The notes under the pieces were generated by a model. That model did no database searches and was not told where the DNA came from. It saw only the letters and a list, made by a program, of their open reading frames with translations. A stretch of 64,000 bases of DNA from Xanthostigma xanthostigma (Eukaryota > Arthropoda > Insecta > Raphidioptera > Raphidiidae): assembly GCA_963575645.1 (NCBI GenBank), contig OY754468.1:13640001-13704000 (forward strand). Direction: 5' to 3'. Below are positions 34,017-45,248 of the stretch, in pieces. Every line of letters starts with the position of its first letter. Position 1 is the stretch's first letter. The translations under genes were made by a program, and so were the position numbers.

Positions 34017-34279
34017 TTAGGATCGTTTATTTAGGGATAGCCAGGATCACAAATGAAACGCGTCGTAATACAATTAATAAAACACTGACAAATTTATTTC
34101 AATTTTGTATCGATTGAAAAAGATATAAAAAGTACAAATTATTACGTGAGCTATTTCATAACCGGTCAGCGCTTCTTAGTTGCATGTTATGATAACGCTG
34201 GCCGGTTCGACGGTCGCTATGATATTGCTGGCCGGTACGACGGTCGCTTCTGTTTTTGGCGTGGATTTGAGGCGCCACA
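34017..34279 (-). repeat. 5' LTR
   Basis: 263 bp, reads identically to the LTR at 29475-29737 over its whole length by eye, including the ~30 bp internal duplication. TATTT at 34280-34284 is the target duplication matching 29470-29474. Confidence 0.9.
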
Positions 34280-34445
34280 TATTTGCTTTTATAGGCAGTG
34301 TGGCTCTATTATAGGAACTTAACTTTGTGTGCCAAATTTCTTAGGAGGTTATAAAACGTCGAGAAATTTTGATTCCCTAGGTCCCGCCATCCGACTGACG
34401 CCAATAGTGTCAGTGCCTTATGGCAATAATACACTAATAACCATT
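34280..34445 (+). repeat. R1 repeat, right part, split by the LTR element
   Basis: Resumes at TATTTGCTTTTATAGGCAGTGTGGC and ends near GCCTTATGGCAATAATACACTA. An internal section present in the 25.8 kb copy is missing here. Confidence 0.75.
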
Positions 34446-35031
34446 ACGATATGATCAGGAACTAAAATATATTTCGAAATAAAAATTTCAACCAATTTGG
34501 AGTCTCATGCATATGACCTATTAGTGGAGCAAAATTATATCACAAAATATTTCTGAAAATAATTATTTATGCTGTTTGTCCATAAATGTGTGGATTCGTA
34601 TTTCAAATTATTGAGTACCAAGTTCTTACGGAATAAAGAATTTGTTAAATGAAATGAGAAACTGATTACATTTATAGCCATCTATACTGTTATATTTTAA
34701 GGTAAGTCTTTATATGTATGTATAGTAACGGCGTTTATTAAATAAGATAAATTGTTATCAGTATTATGTATCCAGAGATGGGGCAACAATGGCTATCACG
34801 TTACCTCCCTATATACAGCGGATTTTGAAACATCAAACAAAAAGATACCAAAAATAAAATCGTAGAAAATCAAATCAAGCAAAGCAATTTTCAAAGGTTT
34901 CCACTAATAATGCTACAGAAGAGAATTAATTCCTTGTATGTGGTATTTGATATAGATGGGATGTCGCAGAGTTGCGATGATTTAATGCAAGGTTCCTGCA
35001 TCCTTCCATCAATACTACTGTTCTATTTTCT
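34446..35031. other. AT-rich DNA, nothing recognised
   Basis: No gene or repeat relationship seen. A donor-like AAGGTAAGTC occurs at 34700 without an acceptor. Confidence 0.4.
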
Positions 35032-35815
35032 ATATTAGAAATGCTAAAGTAACTCTGTCTGTCTGTTACGCTTTCACAGCCAAACCGATGGGCTGATTAT
35101 GATGAAATTTAATACGGAGATAGTTTGAAATCCGAGGGAGAACATAGACTTTCTTTTTTAAAAATTCAACTCCAATGGGAATGAAGTGGGAGTTGTAATA
35201 TTGTATGAAGTTACACTTTCACGGCCAGACCGCTGGGCCGATTGTGGTGAAATGTAATTGGGGATAGTTCAAACTCTGGGAAAGGGCGCAAACTACTTTT
35301 TTTTCAAAAATTAATCCCTAAGAGAGTTAAATATCATACATTATGGTTAAAAGTGGGAGTTTTGGTACTTTTAATGCAAAATATTGATGCGTTCAAATTG
35401 TGTAATGGTACACGTTTACATATTTCTCAATTGGGTGGAAATATTATTAAGGCTTTTATAATTAGTGGAAAATCTAAAGGAGACAGTGTTTTAATACCAC
35501 GAATAGCAATTATACCAATGGATTTGCCTTTTCAAATTAAAAGATTACAATTTACATTAAAAACTACTTTCAAAATAATTACAAACAAAGTCCAGAAGCA
35601 AACAATTAATTTCGCACGGCCGGCTATATGTGGATTGCTCGCGTGTAGCAATCCACAAAATCTTTATGTTTGTGAAAAAAGATGGTAAACAAAAGACAAT
35701 GTCTATAGGGTCGTCTTCAATTAGAGTCTAGCTTGAATTTATGAATTTTGTAAACAATTAATAATTATATACACACTGATTTCACGCGAACGAAGTTGCG
35801 GGTAAAATACAGTAT
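35032..35815 (+). mobile_element. Truncated Helitron with helicase remnant
   Basis: The 5' end TCTATATTAGAAATGCTAAAGTAACTCTGTC is typical of arthropod Helitrons. A ~145 bp segment with CTTTCACAGCCAAACCG / CTTTCACGGCCAGACCG occurs twice (about 35069 and 35213). A helicase C-terminus follows, then a 3' hairpin region CACGCGAACGAAGTTGCGGGTAAAA near 35782-35806. Most of the Rep/helicase gene is missing. Confidence 0.8.
35347..35688 (+). pseudogene. Helitron Pif1-like helicase, C-terminal remnant
   Basis: About 110 residues with LCNGTRL, a KGDSVLIPRI strand, PMDLPFQIKRLQF and the start of the final helicase motif (ITNKVQ-QT where NKSQGQ(T/S) is usual). These are the last conserved blocks of the Pif1-family helicase domain of Helitron transposases. 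The ATP-binding Walker motifs and the Rep nuclease are absent. The end diverges from the family after the NFARPA segment, so the reading frame is probably also damaged there. Confidence 0.8.
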
Positions 35816-36385
35816 TCTATATTATTTAAAAGTTGACTATAAAATATCTACATTTTTTATTTAATACCAAACTTAAAGGACACCTTCTTCTTTTAAATAA
35901 ATGCGCAAGTGCAAATGTGTTGCTTACCCTTATATATATGTTTATACACCTCCATATAATATAAAATAAAATGCTCCCAACACTTTGTGCGCCGTTACAC
36001 AGGCGAAAGTGTTTTATCTGCAAAAGTGATCTGTCTATCACGTCGCAAATATATACGCGAATGGGTCGCAAGGCGCAAGTAATGTTTAATTCATGCGTAT
36101 AGATACAGTAAACTGTGCTTGAAGAGGGAATGTTCTTGAGAAAATGAACCGGAAATATACATATATTTATTTTCAACTGTCTGCCTGCAATAGAAATCGA
36201 TTGTCAAAAGAGATTAAAACGCAATTGTGAGGTCTGAATTCATTAGAATTACTTGGCATCTATATAGGGTAAGCCAAAAATAACGTCGATCTTTTGAAAG
36301 AAGTATCCCTTGCGATATTGAAAATCTCATATTCTTCTACCATTTTTGTTTCCGAAATACAAATAATAATAATAATAATAATAAA
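35816..36385. other. AT-rich DNA, nothing recognised
   Basis: Includes a TAGGGTAAGCCAAAAATAACGTCGATC word at 36265-36291, similar in style to the GGGTG-type repeat ends at 15178 and 37990. No gene. Confidence 0.35.
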
Positions 36386-36760
36386 ACAAACACAACATCG
36401 ACAACCGCAACCTGAACCGCAACCGCAACGCATCGCATCCGCAACCTCATCGCAACCGCAACCGCACCCGCACCGCAATCGCATTCGCATTCGCAACCGC
36501 CTTCGCACCGCAACCGCACGGAGCGCAACCGCCATCGTTATCGCAATCGCAACCGCAACCGTTACCGCAACCGTTACCGCAACCGCAACGCATCGCATCC
36601 ACAAACGTACCGCAACGCAACTGCAACCGCAACCATACACTCAATCGCAACCGCAACTACAACCACAATAATAATAATAAAACAACAACAACAGCAGCAG
36701 CAAACGCAAGCGCAACCGCAACCGCAACCGCAACCACAGCCACAGCCACACCACAATCAC
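36386..36760. repeat. CAACCG hexanucleotide array
   Basis: About 370 bp of CAACCG/CAACGC/CACCGC units, preceded by an ATA run (36361-36384) and broken by a second ATA run near 36665. The open frames on both strands are artefacts of the repeat. An ATAATAATC run and TTTATTAC at 36755-36790 follow, resembling the tail of a minus-strand LINE. Confidence 0.85.
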
Positions 36761-37493
36761 AATAATAATCATAATAATAATCTTTATTACTACAGATTAC
36801 TGCACTTAAAGACGAGGTTCAGCCACAGGCATAATCAAAGTATAATATACAGCAACAATCACTTGGCTATTGACCATTATTTATCATCGATTCGTCCATA
36901 TAGCTGATTCTCTCTTTACGGTTTGGTTGTCATTTAGCCTTTTCGAATAGCATTTTTTTTTTTTTGCTAATTGGCCTAAACTGAAGTTTGTAGCGCTCGA
37001 GCTCCGTGCGTCCCCCGTTCAATATCTTCACGTATTGATACTTTACCGATTACAAAATAGACGCGCGCTTATATGTGCAAGTTAAAAGTGAGCAATGAAA
37101 TAAGGTAGACTTTTTATTGAGCAATCACGAAATTACAATTTTTTTATCAGCAAATTTTTTGTCGAATGTTGTTTTAAAAACAGAAAAAAAACAGTTTCTA
37201 TGATAATAAATTACAAAAAACATAAAAATCACCGAACTAAATTAAACAACATTTTTATTTCAAAGTAAGAAGCAGGAGAGCTTCTTGAACTCACATAGTA
37301 TAGAAAATCTTGCATTAGATCATTTTCTATCACTTATTTCGATTCTTCAGAGGTAATATTGGTTTCCCTATCACTATTCTGGCTATTCATAAATTTGTAT
37401 TATCATCATATGCTTCTACAAAAATTCTCACAATTCTCTTCTGTTACTTCAAGTCATTTTGATAAAAAAACTCACTCTCTTGATTATTCGCGT

Positions 37494-37858
37494 TTTCATC
37501 CTCCGGCAAAATATCCCCGACATAATATCCTACGGACAAAATGTTCCTCGACAAAATATCCTATCACCAAAACTGGTGTAGAATTATTGTATTACTATCT
37601 CATTTTGAATACACGACCCCGTAATTGTTTTTTAAAGAACTCCCTCCAAACACCCTCCCCTTTTCACTTCGCAAAATACAAAAAAACACCATCGCATCGA
37701 CACAACCCTGTAATTGTTTTTTAAAGAACTCCCCCCAAACGGGGGTTATTATGTCGGGAGATATTTTGCCCGTACGATATTTAGTCAAGATGATATTTTG
37801 TTGAGGGATATTATATCGGAGGATATTTTGTCGGGGATATTTTATCGGGGGATCAGGA
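37494..37858. mobile_element. MITE with iterated subterminal motifs
   Basis: The left end repeats AAAATATCCCCGAC-like words (37507-37562) and the right end repeats the complement, GGATATTTTGTCGGGG-like (37770-37852). Inside, a 35 bp word starting CCCCGTAATTGTTTTTTAAAG at 37617 is repeated at 37705. No coding sequence. Confidence 0.75.
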
Positions 37859-37929
37859 TGCGCATTGCCCATTCTCTTGCAGTACCTATTTAGATATTAT
37901 ATTTAAGTATATGTTTAATGTTTATACGG

Positions 37930-37996
37930 AAGATTCCTCTTAATTTTCGATGAAACATTGCCTCCTAAAGTTTTCCGTACTTATTTAGAAACACCC
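37930..37996 (-). repeat. CAGGGTGTTTC-type element end
   Basis: In complement CAGGGTGTTTCTAAATAAGTACGGAAAACTTTAGGAGG, a close relative of the end at 15178. The rest of the element is not visible. Confidence 0.5.
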
Positions 37997-38160
37997 TGTA
38001 TATCACGAAGAAAGAAAAAAAAATGTTCTTCAACTACAAAAGATGTTAAGTATATTTGTAACGAATACAGATCACATCTCGTGTGAAAATTGTCTTAATT
38101 GATACGACTTCCGATGTCGATAATTTCTAGTATTCATTTGGATGTCCCTATTGTACCTAC

Positions 38161-38395
38161 CTATAAATATTTTGATTTTATCATTTATATTTACGAAACA
38201 TTCAGTGTCAAATAAAATATACACACTTTGATCTAACTCATTATATTCCCGACGAATTTCAATGGAACATTGTAGAATTTATAAAATGTTCCATTGAAAT
38301 TCGTCGGGAATGTATTGAATTAGATCAAAGTGTGTATATTTTATTTGACACTGAATGTTTCGTAAATATAAATGATAAAATCAAAATATTTATAG
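38161..38395. repeat. Near-perfect 235 bp palindrome
   Basis: Arms of about 107 bp with very few differences, starting CTATAAATATTTTGATTTTA and ending with its complement. The loop is about 20 bp. No coding sequence. Confidence 0.85.
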
Positions 38396-38408
38396 ATAGT
38401 GTAATCCA

Positions 38409-38664
38409 TATACACGGTGTCCCATCGAAAATACAGATGTGTAAGTAATGAAAAATCCTTCCAAATTAGGGATTATTTGACACCCCGTCCTATTAAAAAT
38501 TTGGAGGGGTTGCTACCCTCCGCACAGGGCTTGAGTTCCAGGAATGATTTTTTCATAAAAATTGGTCCCTTTTGATACAAAAATCGACGTGTTTTTGGAT
38601 TTTTGTCAAAACGTTTATTTTGCCGAGTTTTATGGGGATATAAGTTCTCGTTGGGATACCGTGT
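38409..38664. mobile_element. Small MITE (~255 bp)
   Basis: Starts ATACACGGTGTCCCAT and ends GTTGGGATACCGTGTAT; the ends are inverted repeats of about 16 bp with one or two mismatches. It lies 13 bp after the palindrome. A TA on either side could be the target duplication. Confidence 0.7.
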
Positions 38665-39854
38665 ATTTAAAATATAATCCCAATTTCTTTAGACAATCGG
38701 TCAGCGGTCCCTACTCAACCGATTGACTTAATGTTTATTAATTAAAGCCTCTAGTCTATAGATGTGTCATCACTATATTTTTTTTTTATCCGAAATGTCT
38801 TTTAAAGCGGCGATTTCAAACGAAAATGATAAAAATTCCGATAAAGAAATGGGGGGAAGAAAGTAAATAGACAAAATACATTTGTTAATTACTACCCGTT
38901 TTAATAAAACCTACTTTAAAGTCCAGCGTACTGTTTAAGTTAGACTTCCTGCCAAACGGACATTTATGCAAGCGAATCTGCAGATGAAATTTGGCGTTCA
39001 CGGGAGCGAAGTCATAAGCAAAAGTTATAATATTATATAATAGGTATAACGCAAAAGAGCCGCGGTTTCGGGCACTTACTAGAAATATGATAAAATCAGC
39101 GAGAAAATTTAATACAGGAAGTTCAACTACATCCTGCAATAAAATGATTTAAATATAAATTGCACGTGTTTATAATAAGCCTCACAGCCAGCAGGGCTTT
39201 GGTTAAAGCGTCGCATCGGCTCTTTTACATAGGGTTAAAAGTATAATTAGAGATTTCCAATTTAATATGTATAAAATACATTTCAGCGAGAACGAATAAA
39301 ATTTTCACTAATTCTAACAAATTGTAATACTGTTAGTTCAGTAAGTAATCCTAGAAATGAACTTTGAAAACATTACACATTTAAATTCGCTATTTCAAGA
39401 ATTAACACTTTTTTCAGAACTTTTGAACTGGACTCTAAGTAAAATAATACAATTTTTAATTCAACGACGTTGATATTTGTTATAAAGACAAAACAAAATT
39501 GGCATCATTTTTAATAAATTAACCTTGAATGAAATTTGTTCCAATCATTTTGAAAACGACTCTGACAAATTTTTCAGAGCATCATAAATAAAAAAAATAA
39601 ATAAAAAAAATAAATAAAAAAAATTTAATATACGTTCCTATCACGTTTTAAAACGAACTAAAAAATATAAAACAATTTTTTTAATTTGTAGGATTTAAAA
39701 CGAAAAACGTACAAGTTAAAAAAAATATTTTACACCCGTTAGTTTGTTTTAAAACGTAGTATATTAAATTTTTTAAATTTTTTTTTATAATTTTCTTCTT
39801 TTTAGTACTGTGAGTGTGAAATGTTGCAAATTATTTTAAATACTTTCGTATGAT
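38665..39854. other. AT-rich DNA, nothing recognised
   Basis: Contains an A-rich (AAATAAAA)n stretch near 39585-39625. No gene. Confidence 0.4.
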
Positions 39855-39930
39855 AAACAGGACCAGTCCAATTTCAAAAATATTAACATTTGATATAGTA
39901 TAAATCAAGAAATCACGTGTATCGGTTATA
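39855..39930 (+). repeat. R2 repeat, left part
   Basis: GACCAGTCCAATTTCAAAAATATTAACATTTGATATAG matches R2 at 15320 and 55920. This copy is interrupted by the foldback at 39931 and resumes at 40894. Confidence 0.65.
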
Positions 39931-40893
39931 GTCCAAGAGACGGCTGCAGAAAATGTGTCGTCATAAGGTGGACGAACGAAAAAAATAGAGATGATAGTTT
40001 ATCAGTTAATAGACCAGTGAAGTTAGCTTTTGACAAGGACAAAACTAATAACAGAAAACGAATGATGAGGAAGGGAAGAAACTGCCGTCAGAAATACAGA
40101 AACCAAAAATTCAAATGCGTAAAAGGCCGGAGGGCTGTGGGGGGTGCATTTTAGGGGTCAAACGCGGTTTTTCGTTATTTCCGGCGAAAGTTGGCCTCCA
40201 ATCGAAAAATGTTGTATAGCAATGTTGTAGGTATTAAAAGGACCTACAACTTTTATGAATATAACTTTTTCACATAACCTTAAAGATTCAAAGAAATATT
40301 GAAAAAACCGTGTTTTTCGTTTTTAATTTTTTTCTCCTGCAAAAATGATTCTTTTTTTCATGACATTTTCAGGAGACTTACCTTTCTATGTCCTAAATAA
40401 GCTGTAATTTGCAGAAGAAAAAAATTAAAAACGAAAAACACGGTTTTTTTAATATTTTTTTGAATCTTTAAGGTTATGTGAAAAAGTTATATTCATAAGA
40501 GTTGTAGATCCTTTTAATACCTACAACATTGCCATACAACATTTTTCGATTAGAGGTCAAATTTCGCCGGAAATAACAAAAAACCGCGTTTGACCCCTAA
40601 AATGCACCCCCCACAGCCCTCCGGCCTTTTGCGCATTTGAATTTTTGGTTTCTGTATTTCTGACGGCAGTTTCTTCCCTTCTTCATCATTCGTTTTCTGT
40701 TATTAATTTTTTCCTTGTCAAAAACTAAGTTCACTGGTCTATTAAGTGATAAACAAATTAAAAAAACATTGTTTCGGCAGGATTTTCGCAGGCAACCTTA
40801 GCGATCTTTCTTAATTATGGTCTTAACTATCATCTCTAATTTTTTCGTTCGTCCACCTTATGACGACACATTTTCTGGAGCCGTCTCTTGGAC
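39931..40893. mobile_element. Foldback element (963 bp) inserted at TA
   Basis: Starts GTCCAAGAGACGGCT and ends with its complement. Arms of over 400 bp are nearly perfect complements around a central part at about 40335-40415. The right arm has about 75 extra bases (near 40748-40825) lacking in the left. TA on both sides suggests TA-target insertion as in Tc1/mariner-type elements. It splits an R2 copy. Confidence 0.85.
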
Positions 40894-40985
40894 TATTAGT
40901 ATTAAATTATTGACATTTGCTATTCGTTGGCATATAATATGTTCCACGTCATGTAAAAATTAATCAAATCATGCTTAGCAAATTT
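40894..40985 (+). repeat. R2 repeat, right part
   Basis: GACATTTGCTATTCGTTGG and ATGTTCCACGTCATGTAAAAATTAATCA match the R2 order. Confidence 0.65.
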
Positions 40986-43040
40986 ATTTCTGACTACAAA
41001 ATAAAGAAAATCAATTACAAACGACATATACGAAAAGCAAGTTGATATAAATGTGGTAAAATAGGATCAAATTTAAAAATGGTGGCCAAATATTGACTTT
41101 TTTGTACTGGCTTCGTAGGACACAGTTGAGAAAAATTGCTTCCATGAAATTAGTATTCGGTATATAGGCTCAAAAATGCTGTCCAAGTGTGAAAATTGAT
41201 AAAAATCCGATCTCTTTAAAATTTGAATAGTAAAGTAAATTTATTTATTAAAGTGACCTTCGATAGTTAATATTATGAAAAATATTAGTGACTTTGTAAC
41301 ATTTGCATATTATTTTTACAATTATGTGTTATTTTTATTCAAAGCAATTAACAAAAATACTATCCTTAACCGCATTTGAGCTCCAAAGATGACAAAAATA
41401 ACTGTCGAAACGTCAGCATAATAGATGCTTTAGTATTGCTTTTTTTGATCCTATGCTATGAAGGATTTCTTCACCGAACATCATAATCAACCAAGGATCA
41501 TATTTATTTCTTCGTTGAAATAAGTTTTCTTTACTAAAGTTAATGAAACGGATATAAAAAAATGAAAATTTGAGAATATCGGGACAGAAGGCCCGAAATT
41601 TGTATCTGAATAAACACTTCGAGGCTCGAAGAGCCGAAAACCTCCCGAGCCAGACTAGTTTAAAGACACATCGATCTTGGAAAACTATTGTAAAAACACT
41701 TTCAAAAAAGTTTTGCCTTCGCCAGTAATGGTAATTATTATAATTGGGCAGGCGGGTATCAAAACACATAAATCTTTGAAAACTTTGAAAAAAACAAGTG
41801 TAATAAAGTTTCGTGTTTGCAAAAAAATTTTTTTTGGCTAATTCTTCTCCAAAAACATTGATTTTTGAAAACAGTGTTAAGTCGCCAGCAAAAAAGTTTT
41901 GCAACAGGTCCAAGTATTGTAGGTTAAAAATATAATTAATTCTAGATGATAATTTTTGTTGGTTTTTAGTGGATCAATAAGCAAATAAGATAACCATGCC
42001 GAATAAAAATGCTTTTATTGAAAATTTTCACTTACAAACGATTGTTTACTAGTCAAATTTTTGTTGCAAAATCGAAGCGTATTAACGTCAATATGACCAA
42101 ACATGTTTTCATTAATATTGGTCCAGCCGCAAAAATACTGCAAAAAGATGGATTTTACACGAATTTGGCGAATAAAAAACGATATTTTCTTTGTTCGGGT
42201 GCCAGTGGAAGTGTAACAACATCAATATGATCTGAAAGAAATTTTACCAAAATTGATCGAGCCGTTTTTTTTTGTGTTTAAACAAAAGACTGCAAAATAA
42301 TTGTATTTTTTGATTTTTGAAAAATATTTCTCGGGTCTAATTTGTTAAATATGTATTACATATTTAATAGTGATCATACTGGGATGAACCCCAAGAGTCA
42401 AGCGTTGCAATTGTTCAATCCTAATACACGACGCATCTCACGACTTGCTCTATTTTTTAGGTACAAGTCTAATATATAAAACTGTTTAGGACCTATGCGT
42501 TCCTATATCATTCATCTGATTACGATAAAACTTTGGTCATTCTGCGCGCTTGCAAAGGTTTCTGACTAAAATAATTCAAAATGTAAATCATTGTGTTTTG
42601 AAATGGCACTGCAATACGGTTGCTGACGAGCGGGGCTCAGCCCTACGTGGCAAAACTGTAATTTACGTTGGAGCCAAAGCTGTTGTCGCTGCCGCGTTTT
42701 ATATCACTCAAATGACGACTGGTTATTAATAAAATAAGGAACAAATTATTGATTTTTTTTCTTGGTATATAAAAAAGTACAATTCTCAGTTTTATTTTGC
42801 TGCACCCGTGAAAAATATATATAAGTATAAGAATATAATTTTTATATATTATAGCTACCTATATGTCCAATAAATATTTTATTGGAACATTAAAATATAA
42901 TTGAAAATTATACGTACTGCTGCGCTACATGGCTATACCGCCTTAAGTAATCGCTCACTTGGGGTGTATCGCCGCAACAACAAAAAATAAAATAAAAGGT
43001 AAATACTGATGTCCCACCCAGTTTGGAACATATTATGGTT
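40986..43040. other. AT-rich DNA; longest unassigned frame
   Basis: A 166-residue open frame lies on the minus strand (41413-41913). It is rich in Phe, Lys and Arg and has no recognised motif, signal peptide or neighbour, so it is not called as a gene. CTGTCGAAACGTCAGC at 41402 is another GAAACGT-type repeat word, and TCTAATATATAAAACTG at 42470 resembles a Helitron 5' end. Confidence 0.35.
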
Positions 43041-43400
43041 TTCAATAAATAAAATTATCGACCAATTTTTCAGACAATATATTAACAAAAAATATCAATA
43101 ATACATAACGTTTCGATCCGGATTTGGATCTTCTTCAGAACGGATCTAAAAATATAAAAAAATAATTAATAATTAGTTTCTATTTATTTTTAAATCTTTC
43201 ACGAATTACATTAAAAATAAATAGAAACTAATTATTAATTATTTTTTTATATTTTTAGATCCGTTCTGAAGAAGATCCAAATCCGGATCGAAACGTTATG
43301 TATTATTGATATTTTTTGTTAATATATTGTCTGAAAAATTGGTCGATAATTTTATTTATTGAAGAGTTCTAATCAGACGTTAATCAAAGATTTGAATATT
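43041..43400. repeat. Perfect 322 bp palindrome plus tail, GAAACGT family
   Basis: Arms 43041-43187 and about 43212-43362 read as exact or nearly exact complements. The right arm has TTCTGAAGAAGATCC-AAATCC-GGATCGAAACGTTATG, in which GATCC and GGATC can pair. The tail GAAGAGTTCTAATCAGACGTTAATCAAAGA continues only on the right. Copies of the right arm occur at 61220-61460, 56380-56560 and, more diverged, at 25341 and 27284. Confidence 0.85.
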
Positions 43401-44182
43401 ATGGTTTTAATTACATCGGGCTATGATATTTTGTTAGTATTTGTTTCCCATTAAAAATTTATATATATTTTAACGGTATTCTTATTTTTTGGTACGGATT
43501 TTGTAAATTTATTCACAAAAATTCGTTAAAAAATAAAAAAAAAATTAAATTTTTAGAATATAACTGATATATAAACATCAAGAGCCAAATTACAATATGC
43601 AACATTCAAAGAAAAAAAAATGTAACTCGAATAAGTGTAAAATATATTAAGGCCGCAAATTTAATTATAAACTGAATCCATGCAATATTTCTATTATTCC
43701 ATAATCTTGCAAATTTTATTTTAGTTTTCGTTGACTTTTAAAAATTCGGATTAGGTAAACATTTCGCTTTGTACATAAGCTTGACTGGAAACAGTGTCTT
43801 TCTGTCACGACGTACAGAACGCGACGAGCATAAAATGAAAACATTAATATTCGTCACAACTTATTACGAAGTTTTGACGTAAAGTCAACAAGGACGACAT
43901 GCTATGCTATTCTAGCAACGTTAATTGTAAACAATAAAACCCATTCTATACGGTTTCTATATAGGTGCTTCCAATGTAGGTTATGTGGAAATAAATCAAA
44001 AGGGGTTTAACAGAACAACAACTAATAACATCAACAAACGAAAACCGCTGTTTAACGCGGACTAACAAAAACTTCACTCAGCTTGACAGTCTATCGTACA
44101 ATGACTTGCTTTAAACTATAATAATACAACAATGTACATAAACTATTAACCGAGCCCTTATATAATACAGAGGTGATATCTA
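43401..44182. other. AT-rich DNA, nothing recognised
   Basis: No gene, RNA or repeat recognised. Confidence 0.4.
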
Positions 44183-44390
44183 TCTATACTAATATATAAA
44201 GCTGAAGAGTTTGTTTGTTTGTTTGTTTGAACGCGCTAATCTCAGGAACTACTGGTTCAAATTGAATAATTTTTTTTTTGTTGGATAGCCCATTTACCGA
44301 GGAAGGCTATAGGCTATATAATATTACGCTACGACCATTAGGAGCGGAGCTTTAATGAAAAATGTTGCAAAAAGTATCTCAAAAATAAGC
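44183..44390 (+). mobile_element. Helitron 5' end
   Basis: TCTATACTAATATATAAAGCTGAAGAG and the following ~190 bp match the Helitron at 8136 closely; similarity stops after AATGTTGCAAAAAGTATCTCAAAA. The matching 3' end is not on this strand nearby. Confidence 0.75.
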
Positions 44391-44989
44391 TTCTATTCAT
44401 GTGAAATGCACTAACAAGATATACTCATATAGATACAATCTTTTTATTTTAAGACAGAACATACGCAATCTTTAAATGTCCATAACACACCGTGTAAGAG
44501 AAAAGGATAACCGATCCACGTAAGCAAGATCGCATTTATTTCTGATTTTTTATGTAAAAAAAACTATTTGCGCAAATTCTGTTATACGAAATCTATGTAA
44601 AATGTTCTCCTCTTTCGTTCAAGACAGGTTTCCAACCGATCTGATTTAAATTGAGCGAATTATAAGCGAAAAACTTTTTTGTTTTAAATTTTTCTTCCCT
44701 CTAGGACCAAAATTCTAAAAAAAAAACGCTCCGTTAGGATCTGTCCCATGTCCTATTTTATAAGTGTGCCAAATTTCAACTTTCTATGTCTACGGACAGA
44801 CATACAATAGGTAATTAAAGTAGATTTTCGTTACAGATTTTCTTTACAACCTTTTCTTTACGTTTTTGTTTTTAGCCCTCTCCATTCATATCTATAACGT
44901 TCATAAAGGTATGTTTTTCGAGTGCTTCTAAGAGAGTACCTAAGCTTTTAATGTTTGTTAAATTATCGAAGTTGTTATTTTATGACACA
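44391..44989. other. Spacer between inverted Helitron ends
   Basis: AT-rich DNA with no recognised gene; could be the inside of a composite Helitron. Confidence 0.35.
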
Positions 44990-45248
44990 ATAGCGGTCCC
45001 GTCCGGTTTCACCCGGGTGCAAAGGAACGAATGGGGGGGGGGTACGAGTTATATTTTGCAACATTTTTCACTGATGCTCCGTTCCTATTGGTCGTAGCGT
45101 GATATTATATAGCTTATAGCCTTCTTCTATAAATGGGCTATCCAAGAAAAAAAAATTGTTTTCAATTCGAACCAGTAGTTCCTGAGATCAGCGCGTTCAG
45201 CCAATCAAACAAACAAACGAACTATTCAGCTTTATATATTAGTACAGA
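44990..45248 (-). mobile_element. Short Helitron copy, opposite strand
   Basis: On the minus strand it runs from TCTGTACTAATATATAAAGCTG through the conserved 5' segment and directly to CACCCGGGTGAAACCGGACGGGACCGCTA. About 470 bp present in the 8.1 kb copy are missing. Its 5' end faces outward, opposite to the copy at 44183. Confidence 0.75.

Larger units (their letters stand above)
29475..34279 (-). mobile_element. Ty3/gypsy LTR retrotransposon, CsRn1 type
   Basis: A 4.8 kb element with 263 bp LTRs that look identical, flanked by TATTT on both sides. Gag has a C-x2-H-x9-C-x3-C finger (CHCC), a known oddity of the CsRn1 lineage, and the primer site fits tRNA-Trp, also typical of that lineage. 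Order on the minus strand is LTR, primer site, gag, protease, RT, RNase H, integrase, polypurine tract, LTR. It is much richer in GC than the host DNA. One in-frame TGA interrupts pol, so this copy is nearly but not fully intact. Confidence 0.95.

Noticed and set aside
36260-36756. Cys/Gly/Ala-rich and Gln/Pro-rich open frames
   Set aside because: Products of the CAACCG array; not proteins with recognisable structure.
41413-41913. 166-residue minus-strand open frame
   Set aside because: Longest unassigned frame, but Phe/Lys-rich with no motif, promoter or partner; no support for coding.
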